Below are positions 7,930 to 13,019 of a stretch of 13,019 bases of DNA, one piece after another. The notes under the pieces are model-generated. The model had not been told where the DNA came from, did not search any database, and saw only the letters and a program-made list of their open reading frames with translations. The position numbers and the translations under genes are program-made. The stretch is from Anaerolineae bacterium. Its GTDB lineage: Bacteria > Chloroflexota > Anaerolineae > Anaerolineales > Villigracilaceae. Location: NCBI GenBank assembly GCA_017303735.1, contig JAFLCF010000130.1, forward strand, positions 1 through 13,019, given 5' to 3'. Position 1 is the first letter of the stretch. Each line of letters starts with the position of its first letter.

Positions 7930-8621
7930 TTTTGTTCCTCATTGGAAGCCAGCGTAAAGAGATGACGGATAACCTCTGGCGGGGGCGGGACATCGCTGTG
8001 AAAGACCAGTTTTCCAGAGGGGTCAATCACCAGAAACGTGCCCAACCCGTAAACATCGTAACCCTCGAGGAACGTGGGTGTATCCAAGACAGCCCAGCGA
8101 TAATTCGGCTGTTTGATTGTTTCTGCGTAACTTTGCCAATACTCGGGCAGATCTGGAATATAGATGTCTAAAACGAGAACATTCATGCTGTGTGGATTTT
8201 CAGGCTTAGCCTCTTCGGTGAGCAAGTACAAACTATATACGCACTCTCCACAGCCAAAGGAAGTCGGCAAAACCAGCAAGTATTTCCCCAATTCCTTTGA
8301 AAGGACAAACGTACCGCCTCCCAACAGCCGCGCAGTAAAATCTGCGGCGGGCTGACCAGTTGCCCGATTTCCAGGCATCTGATCGAAACTTGTGATTCCT
8401 TCCAAAGAGATTTCATTACCACCAAACGAATCAAGCGGAGCAATGGACAAGGTTGCCTGCGGCGTTGGCAGAGGGGTCGGAGTTTCGATCACGGATACGG
8501 TTTGAGTGGGAGGCATATCCGTTGCAGATAGTGGCTCCACTGTTGGTGTTGGCAATGCTGATTCAGGTGAACCACATGCCGCAAGAAACATCAACAGAAA
8601 CGGAATGAACAAGCGTTTCAT
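7926..8621 (-). CDS. Thioredoxin-fold lipoprotein of mer operon
   Basis: The 231-residue protein has a lipoprotein signal peptide ending in the lipobox LAAC (Cys16). A Thr/Pro-rich, disordered-looking tether follows (about 20-58), then a redoxin-like domain (about 88-225). The domain has a CGEC active-site pair (Cys124, Cys127) and ends its core with FLVIDPSGKLVFHSDVPPPPEVI, a typical thioredoxin/TlpA beta-hairpin. The residue at the cis-Pro position appears to be Gly (YGLGTFLVID). It should sit lipid-anchored on the outer face of the membrane. It may receive electrons from the CcdA/TlpA pair, or act as an outside thiol trap for Hg(II) in place of MerP. Either role is inference; redoxin-like ORFs have been described in Gram-positive mer operons. 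It begins 5 bases after the merE-like gene. Confidence 0.8.
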   Translation of the reverse strand: MKRLFIPFLLMFLAACGSPESALPTPTVEPLSATDMPPTQTVSVIETPTPLPTPQATLSIAPLDSFGGNEISLEGITSFDQMPGNRATGQPAADFTARLLGGGTFVLSKELGKYLLVLPTSFGCGECVYSLYLLTEEAKPENPHSMNVLVLDIYIPDLPEYWQSYAETIKQPNYRWAVLDTPTFLEGYDVYGLGTFLVIDPSGKLVFHSDVPPPPEVIRHLFTLASNEEQK

Positions 8622-8626
8622 ACCGT

Positions 8627-8920
8627 TTATTTATTCTTTGCTGTGGATACGGAAGAAATCGAACGATTTGGGCGCGGCTCGCAAACTTCGCCAGCCTTTT
8701 CATCTGGCGATCCCATCCACACAAAGCCCAAAGCCAGACTGAGGAGGAAGATACCCGTCAAAATCCCATATACCCAGCCGCTATGTTGCGTGATCCATAC
8801 CGCCGCAGGCGTGCCCGCTAAGAAAACGAGAAAGAGCGGCATAGTGATGGGTAAATGACATGGACAACTGACGAACGCAACAACGTACATAACTCCACTG
8901 CGAATTTTTTGCCAGAACAT
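8627..8920 (-). CDS. merE: MerE-like mercury transporter
   Basis: This small membrane protein (97 residues from the chosen start) has two hydrophobic segments (about 8-40 and 47-70). The motif VSCPCHLPI in the first (Cys19, Cys21) and the following FLAGTPAAV closely match the signature TCPCHLPI...VLAGTTAG of MerE, a broad mercury transporter that carries Hg(II) and methylmercury inward. The C-terminal tail of about 27 residues is longer than in classical MerE and contains one more cysteine (Cys80), possibly a hand-off thiol on the cytoplasmic side. I prefer the ATG at 8920, which has GGAG with a 6-base spacer. An in-frame ATG at 8932 would give 101 residues but has a poor ribosome site. No MerT, MerC or MerF is present, so this is the only recognisable mer-family importer here. 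Confidence 0.82.
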   Translation of the reverse strand: MFWQKIRSGVMYVVAFVSCPCHLPITMPLFLVFLAGTPAAVWITQHSGWVYGILTGIFLLSLALGFVWMGSPDEKAGEVCEPRPNRSISSVSTAKNK

Positions 8921-8938
8921 GATTAACTCCATTTATCT

Positions 8939-9457
8939 CTAAACTGTTGCAACAACCAACTTTTCTGCCTGTTTGATTACGCCGCGCACATTCCCCAAAC
9001 AGCATGAGCCTTGCGGGTTTCGCCAATCGCAGGCGCATTGCCCTGCCTTGATACCTGCGTTGATGTCGTCCAAAATGGCTGCTTGACTTTCAGACGAAGC
9101 GGTGCGAACTTCGCCGACGGTATGTCGAAAGCAATAGCAAACGAAAGTGTCATCCATATCAGGCTCTTTTTGGTAAACACGCTCCCGAACTTCATCCCTG
9201 CCGAACGTTTGCAGACCATCGTTTGAAAAATATACGGTGGGACAATTGCGGTTTTGGCAGAAAAAATACGGAACATCTTTGATCTGATTGAGGGAAACGG
9301 ACAACATGGATTTCACCGTCGCCGTATCTACAGGTTTTCCCTTCTGCCCGCAGGTGGGACAGGCATTTTTGGCGCGTAGGGGGATCTGCGCGTTCTCTTC
9401 TGGGATTTCAATCAAGAACCCTTTTTCGTCAACAGGCAATGAACAACAACTTGACAT
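8939..9457 (-). CDS. Cys-rich CopZ-like (zinc/[2Fe-2S]) protein of mer operon
   Basis: The 172-residue cytoplasmic protein has 12 cysteines. A CC pair (Cys4-Cys5) comes first. A zinc-finger-like module has CPTCGQKGKPVDTATVKSML (Cys33, Cys36) and CQNRNC (Cys67, Cys72). A C-terminal module has CYC (107/109), CAC (141/143) and CC (152/153). This arrangement matches the N-terminal domain of the CopZ family first described in Archaeoglobus, which holds a zinc site and a [2Fe-2S] cluster. The C-terminal heavy-metal-associated domain of full CopZ is missing. In this operon it may pass electrons or hand metal to MerA, or buffer Hg(II); this is inference. The start has a strong AAAGGAG site 6 bases upstream. 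It lies between merA and the merE-like gene, 30 bases after merA. Confidence 0.8.
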   Translation of the reverse strand: MSSCCSLPVDEKGFLIEIPEENAQIPLRAKNACPTCGQKGKPVDTATVKSMLSVSLNQIKDVPYFFCQNRNCPTVYFSNDGLQTFGRDEVRERVYQKEPDMDDTFVCYCFRHTVGEVRTASSESQAAILDDINAGIKAGQCACDWRNPQGSCCLGNVRGVIKQAEKLVVATV

Positions 9458-9487
9458 TTCATACTCCTTTCAAAACACAGATGCAAT

Positions 9488-10921
9488 TTACTCTGCGCAA
9501 CAAGACAACTTGGCAGGGTCTTTGAAATACGAAATTGCCGCGATCTTCAACGCCTCCGCCATTGTCGGGTAGACATGGATCATGTCAATATAATCTTCAA
9601 GTTTGGCGCGGAATCTCAAAGCCATTGCCGCCTCATGGATTACCTCTCCCGCATTAGGCATGACCAATGAGACGCCTACTACTTCCTGCGTTTCTCTATT
9701 AATCACCATTTTCGCAATGCCGTTGGTTTGATGAGTCGCGCCTGCGCGGGGAACGAGTTCCAGCGGAATCGTACCGCACCAGCAACGAATGCCTGACCCA
9801 ACCGCTTCTTCATCGGTCTGCCCAACGACTGCCACCTGTGGGTCTGTAAAAATCGTGCGGGGAATCACGCGATGGTCAACCTTCTGATGCGCACCTGCGA
9901 GCGCATTCTTGGCAACAATCACGCCATCATGCGCGCCAACAGGCGTGGCTGGCTGGCTTTCTGTTTGACGACCAATCACATCCCCCGCCGCCCAAATGTT
10001 GGAAATATTGGTTTGCAATTCGTCATTGACTTTCACGAAACCATGTTCATCGAGTTGAACACCGACCTTATCCAGACCTGCATTATCGGTGTTTGGCTCT
10101 CTGCCTGTGGCAACCAGGAGTTTCTGAGCTTTGAAAGGTTGTTCTTTGCCGCCAAGATTCGCAACTACTTCAATTTCCTTGCTTGATTTATTTGAGACGC
10201 GCACAACCTGCGCGCCCGTCACAATCTGGAGACCTTCTTCTCGCAGGGCAAACGTCAAAGCCTCGGAAACTTCTGGCTCGTAGTTGGGAAGGATGACTTG
10301 ATTGCGTTCCAGAATTGTTAACCGTGTGCCAAAGCGATGAAACATTTGCCCTAACTCAAGCGCGATGTAACCACCGCCAATAATTACCATAGACTCGGGA
10401 AGTTCCTTTAATTCCTGTCCTTCGTCTGATGTCAAAAGGTCAGAAGTTAAATATGGAACATGGTCAAGACCCTCAATCTGAGGGATCGTTGGGCGTGTGC
10501 CTGTGGCAATCAGTATTTGGTCGCCGCTGACTTTCTGCCCGCCAACGAGAACAGTGTGCTTGTCGATCAATTCTGCCAGACCGTTAAAGACTTTGATTTT
10601 GTCCTCTTCATACACGAGGGATTGATATTTCTTATCGCGATAAGCATGAACGACATCCTGTTTTTGAGAAATCAATTCCCCGAAATCGAGTTTCATCTTT
10701 GCGGGTTTGAGACCTTTGTAACGCGGATGGGAAGATTCCCAAACAATACGCGCGGCTTCAATCAGGTTCTTGCTGGGCAGACAACCGCGATTGACACATG
10801 TGCCGCCCAACGTCCGCATTTCGGTCATGGCGGCAGTCTTGCCGAGTTCAGCCGCGCGTAATGCCGCCGCAAATGCGGTTGAACCAGAACCTAAAATTAA
10901 CAAGTCAAAATGATTTTCCAT
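9488..10921 (-). CDS. merA: Mercuric reductase MerA (core only, no HMA domain)
   Basis: MerA reduces Hg(II) to volatile Hg(0) with NADPH in the cytoplasm. The 477-residue protein is a pyridine nucleotide-disulfide oxidoreductase. Motifs are an FAD motif GSGSTAF (11-17), the redox pair [14 protein letters not shown] (Cys42, Cys47), an NADPH-fold motif [11 protein letters not shown] (181-191) and a second FAD motif AAGDVIG (311-317). Two features separate MerA from lipoamide dehydrogenase: the C-terminal vicinal pair LSCCAE (Cys474-Cys475), and Tyr451 ([10 protein letters not shown]) where dehydrogenases carry the HPT catalytic histidine. Tyr185 matches the other MerA active-site tyrosine. The N-terminal metal-binding NmerA domain found in many MerA proteins is absent. 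An unusual CWC motif lies at 380-382. The start has AAGGAG with a 6-base spacer, and merR lies 18 bases upstream. Confidence 0.95.
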   Translation of the reverse strand: MENHFDLLILGSGSTAFAAALRAAELGKTAAMTEMRTLGGTCVNRGCLPSKNLIEAARIVWESSHPRYKGLKPAKMKLDFGELISQKQDVVHAYRDKKYQSLVYEEDKIKVFNGLAELIDKHTVLVGGQKVSGDQILIATGTRPTIPQIEGLDHVPYLTSDLLTSDEGQELKELPESMVIIGGGYIALELGQMFHRFGTRLTILERNQVILPNYEPEVSEALTFALREEGLQIVTGAQVVRVSNKSSKEIEVVANLGGKEQPFKAQKLLVATGREPNTDNAGLDKVGVQLDEHGFVKVNDELQTNISNIWAAGDVIGRQTESQPATPVGAHDGVIVAKNALAGAHQKVDHRVIPRTIFTDPQVAVVGQTDEEAVGSGIRCWCGTIPLELVPRAGATHQTNGIAKMVINRETQEVVGVSLVMPNAGEVIHEAAMALRFRAKLEDYIDMIHVYPTMAEALKIAAISYFKDPAKLSCCAE

Positions 10922-10939
10922 GAAATTCTCCTTGTGGTT

Positions 10940-11350
10940 TCAATTGTTTTTTCGTTCTTTCACAAGATGGCAAATGCAATTTTTACCGTCTACGTCATCA
11001 GTCGGGAATGTCAAGCCGAGTTTATAAAGTTTCCGTAAATCTTTTTCCATTTGCTGTAATAGCACAATTCGCTCGTTAATTTGTTCTGCTTTGTGTTTGA
11101 TCTGATTCAACATGGTTCGGCACGGAGCCTCTCTTTGATCTTGCATAGCCAGCAATTCCGAAATCTCATCCAACGAAAGTTCAAGGGAGCGCGCTCCCGC
11201 CACAAAACGAGCGCGCTCCAAATCTTGTTCGCTGTATTCACGGTAGCCATTCGGCGCACGTTGCGGAGAACGCAATATGCCAATCGATTCATAGTAACGA
11301 ATTGTTTTGGCAGATAGACCAGTTTGTTGAGAAAACTCTTGTATTTTCAT
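10940..11350 (-). CDS. merR: MerR-family metal-responsive regulator
   Basis: The 136-residue protein has the MerR winged helix-turn-helix at the N-terminus (IQEFSQQTGLSAKTIRYYESIGIL, about 3-26, then GYREYSEQDLERARFV). The dimer helix follows (about 78-112), then a short metal-binding tail. The cysteines are Cys77 in EAPCRTM, which matches the conserved Cys of Hg(II)-sensing MerR, and Cys125 and Cys127 in NCICHL. In Bacillus-type MerR the metal site is one Cys at this first position plus C-x8-C near the end. Here only the last Cys of that pair (Cys127) has an obvious partner position, with an extra Cys two residues before it. The gene heads the operon and is read from the same promoter it presumably controls, as in Gram-positive mer operons. 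The ribosome site is AGGAG with a 7-base spacer. Confidence 0.9.
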   Translation of the reverse strand: MKIQEFSQQTGLSAKTIRYYESIGILRSPQRAPNGYREYSEQDLERARFVAGARSLELSLDEISELLAMQDQREAPCRTMLNQIKHKAEQINERIVLLQQMEKDLRKLYKLGLTFPTDDVDGKNCICHLVKERKNN

Positions 11351-11366
11351 GGAATTACTCCTGTTT

Positions 11367-11397
11367 AATATACACCTTCCAGTTACTGGAATGTCAA
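11367..11397 (-). promoter_or_regulatory. MerR-type promoter and operator of the mer operon
   Basis: Read on the minus strand, a consensus -35 box TTGACA (11397-11392) and a -10 box TATATT (11372-11367) are separated by 19 bp, longer than the usual 17. The spacer holds the perfect 15-bp dyad TTCCAGTAACTGGAA (11391-11377). This extends to a 21-bp near-palindrome at 11374-11394 with one mismatched pair. An overlong spacer filled by a dyad is the hallmark of MerR-family promoters, where the metal-bound regulator untwists the DNA to activate. Transcription should begin about 10 bases before the merR ATG, giving a very short leader that starts within or beside the AGGAG site. Confidence 0.92.
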
Positions 11398-11466
11398 GGA
11401 TGGATTTTCAATCAATCATGGCATTTTTCTGCCGACACGAACAGACCACCCGTCTATATCTTTTTG

Positions 11467-11472
11467 TATCCT
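11467..11472 (+). promoter_or_regulatory. Candidate -10 element (TATCCT) for leaderless luxC transcription
   Basis: TATCCT lies exactly 7 bases upstream of the ATG at 11480, and no Shine-Dalgarno sequence precedes that ATG. No clear -35 box is seen. The geometry is identical to that upstream of the gene at 994 (TATAGT, 7 bases, ATG). The bases after both hexamers begin CACG. Confidence 0.35.
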
Positions 11473-11479
11473 CACGTGT

Positions 11480-12967
11480 ATGTCATCACTAACAGAACAA
11501 CCCATCCAAATCCCTTTCATCCTGCGCGGGCAGGAAGTCACTGCAAAGGATCTGTTGTACCAAAGCCGGGACAGAAAGAATCAGTTCCTTTATCCCGACC
11601 CGCGTCCCCTGCTTGACCGGATAGTGCTTTCGAATCCAGTACAACTCCAGCGTGACTTTGCCTCCATACATGTTGGCGAGATCATCGACTTCCTTGCCGA
11701 AGCAGGCAAAGCCATGACCCTTAATCATGCCCGCATGGAACAGGCTTGTCGTTTCAGCGTGCCGTTCAGCGCCCTGCCGGAGTCCATCGTGCGCGGCAGT
11801 TATGACCTGATCCCGGTGGTGTTCTCGAAGCTGGCGTTGCGCACGATGGTCGAGAATGAGATCGGTTCCAAGTATCTGGACGGCTGGGTCGAGATGCCCT
11901 ATGCGGACAAGATCGCAAGACGACGAGCCTATGGAGCGCGCACCCTGCATTTCATCTCCGGCAATGTCCCGGTCGTGGCTGCCCTGAGCATCGCCCGCGC
12001 CGCCTTGATCAAGTCGGACAACATCATCAAGGTCACGCCCAACGATCCGCTCACCGCCTCTGCCATCGTCGGCGCGATGATGGATGTCGATTCAAATCAT
12101 CCGGTCACCAAACATTTCTCGGTCGTGTACTGGTCGAAGGAATTGCAGGACTTCGAGCACGAGCTGATCCAACCCCGCTATCTGGAAAAGATCATCTCGT
12201 GGGGCGGCGCGCTGGGCGGGATCAACTCGACCCTCAATCATGGCAACCTGCAAGCCTCCGGCATTGATGTGATCGCCCTCGGTCCGAAGTTCAGCATTTC
12301 CATTTTGGGTCGTGAAGCCTTTCGATCCAGCGCCGAGATCGAACAGGTTGCAAAACGTACCGCCAAAGATGCGGGTTCCTTCAACATGGAGTCCTGCGGT
12401 TCATCGCGCTTCCATTTTGTGCAGGCATCCCCGGGTCAGGCGATGGAATATGCGCGACGTTTATATGATCACATGCAACACCAGGATCCATCCTTGAGTG
12501 CCATGCCGAAGAATTTCCCAGCTGACCTACGGGATGAGATCAACGCTACCCGTGCCCAGGACGATTTCTATTATGTCGTCGGCGGGGATAGGAACGAAGG
12601 CGCTGTGGTGGTGAGTCTCACCGGCGATCTACCCGACTTCTTCCCCATCCACAAAGTGGTAGTGGTCCTCCCATTCGAGGATCCCATTCAGCTCATGGAC
12701 CGCATCCATCCTTCCACACAGACGGTTGGCATCTATCCTGAAACCCTCAAGAAGCCATTACGCGACCTCCTGGTGGCGCGCGGTGTGTGTCGTTTCATTT
12801 CCATCGGACATACTGTGGAGTATTCCATCGGTGGTCCCTTCAATTCAACCGAGATCATGCGGCGTGCCTGCCGCTGGATCCTGGATGAGTCCCATCCATC
12901 CCAATGGGAACTGCCTGGCTTCTATCTGCGCAAAGCCTGGCAGATCCTCAAACACCATATTCTTTAG
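11480..12967 (+). CDS. luxC: LuxC-type acyl-CoA/fatty acid reductase
   Basis: The 495-residue protein matches the LuxC family of aldehyde dehydrogenase-fold reductases. These reduce activated long-chain acyl groups (acyl-CoA or an acylated partner) to aldehydes with NADPH. Supporting motifs are the cofactor-binding segment LHFISGNVPVVAALSIARAALIKSD (positions 156-180) with IIKVTPNDPLTA after it, and the likely catalytic nucleophile Cys306 in NMESCGSSRF. The length is at the upper side of the family. Outside light-emitting bacteria, LuxC-like enzymes serve lipid or secondary metabolite pathways, and nothing here points to bioluminescence. A second gene starts 12 bases downstream with its own AGGAG site, so the two form an operon. 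The start lacks a Shine-Dalgarno. The gene diverges from the mer operon and its upstream region abuts the mer promoter. Confidence 0.85.
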   Translation: MSSLTEQPIQIPFILRGQEVTAKDLLYQSRDRKNQFLYPDPRPLLDRIVLSNPVQLQRDFASIHVGEIIDFLAEAGKAMTLNHARMEQACRFSVPFSALPESIVRGSYDLIPVVFSKLALRTMVENEIGSKYLDGWVEMPYADKIARRRAYGARTLHFISGNVPVVAALSIARAALIKSDNIIKVTPNDPLTASAIVGAMMDVDSNHPVTKHFSVVYWSKELQDFEHELIQPRYLEKIISWGGALGGINSTLNHGNLQASGIDVIALGPKFSISILGREAFRSSAEIEQVAKRTAKDAGSFNMESCGSSRFHFVQASPGQAMEYARRLYDHMQHQDPSLSAMPKNFPADLRDEINATRAQDDFYYVVGGDRNEGAVVVSLTGDLPDFFPIHKVVVVLPFEDPIQLMDRIHPSTQTVGIYPETLKKPLRDLLVARGVCRFISIGHTVEYSIGGPFNSTEIMRRACRWILDESHPSQWELPGFYLRKAWQILKHHIL

Positions 12968-12979
12968 GAGATTTATTTC

Positions 12980-13019
12980 ATGACTGACCCCATTCTTTCG
13001 GGCACACCCGAATCCTGGA
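12980..13019 (+). CDS. Start of unknown gene, cut by window end
   Basis: Only 13 codons are visible (MTDPILSGTPESW). The ATG follows AGGAG at 12966-12970 with a spacer of about 9 bases, and lies 12 bases after the luxC-like stop, so it is the next gene of that operon. In many genomes a LuxE-type acyl-protein synthetase or a short-chain dehydrogenase accompanies LuxC, but 13 residues are too few to tell. Confidence 0.5.
   Translation, partial: MTDPILSGTPESW

Noticed and set aside
8939..9457. A copper-resistance operon, suggested by the CopZ-like protein and the CueR-like operator dyad
   Set aside because: No copper ATPase or oxidase is present, while merA and merB have complete active-site residues; the dyad plan is shared across MerR-family regulators.
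10460..10861. A 133-codon plus-strand open frame inside merA, and several others antisense to merB and ccdA
   Set aside because: They lie antisense to genes with clear catalytic motifs, have no ribosome sites, and their residues look like antisense translation.
9488..10921. Lipoamide dehydrogenase or glutathione reductase instead of MerA
   Set aside because: The C-terminal vicinal CC pair, the Tyr in place of the catalytic His, and the merB/merR context fit mercuric reductase.
5941..11479. ACACGTGA (5941-5948) and TCACGTGT (11472-11479) as terminal inverted repeats of the mer block
   Set aside because: Only 8 bp and built on the self-complementary CACGTG; a match this short between the two junction regions is easily due to chance, and no target duplication was seen.
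1..13019. CRISPR arrays, tRNA or rRNA genes, insertion sequences
   Set aside because: No regular direct repeats, cloverleaf-like segments, rRNA-like sequence or transposase motifs were seen on either strand.

Overview
The window looks like a chromosomal segment (or integrated element) of a free-living bacterium. Flank genes sampled by eye are about 57-58 % GC and the middle block mostly about 45-47 %. Protein style suggests a Chloroflexota/Anaerolineae-like organism: a Tad-type ATPase cluster with poorly conserved partners, Thr/Pro-rich lipoprotein linkers, and a LuxC-type reductase. That assignment is an inference from protein flavour, not from a marker gene. No rRNA, tRNA, CRISPR array, insertion sequence or transposase is visible.

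Layout. (1) Positions 3-887, plus strand: the 3' part of a secreted or surface beta-sandwich-like protein, closed by a strong intrinsic terminator at 901-932. (2) Positions 994-5805, plus strand: a tightly packed five-gene operon. It holds an unknown protein, a CpaB-like SAF-domain membrane protein, a TadZ/CpaE-like ParA/MinD ATPase, a CpaF/TadA (VirB11-type) secretion ATPase and an unknown 173-residue protein. The usual TadB/TadC platform genes are not in the window. (3) Positions 5965-11350, minus strand: a complete eight-gene mercury-resistance operon. Transcription order is merR, merA, a Cys-rich CopZ-like protein, a MerE-like transporter, a thioredoxin-fold lipoprotein, a TlpA-like thioredoxin, merB and a CcdA-like membrane protein. 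It starts at a textbook MerR-type promoter (TTGACA, 19-bp spacer holding a dyad, TATATT) at 11367-11397. (4) Positions 11480-12967, plus strand: a LuxC-type acyl-CoA reductase, followed by the first 13 codons of another gene at 12980.

How the genes work together. The mer genes give import (MerE-like), cleavage of carbon-mercury bonds (MerB) and reduction of Hg(II) to volatile Hg(0) (MerA), under MerR control. The classical MerT and MerP, and the N-terminal metal-binding domain of MerA, are absent. Their places appear to be taken by a CcdA-like membrane protein, two extracytoplasmic thioredoxin-fold proteins that both lack the usual cis-proline, and a 12-cysteine CopZ-like protein. This unusual thiol/redox module is the most interesting part of the window. 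The mer block is opposite in orientation to both flanks and lower in sampled GC, and it sits where a Tad-like operon would be expected to continue, which suggests acquisition by transfer.
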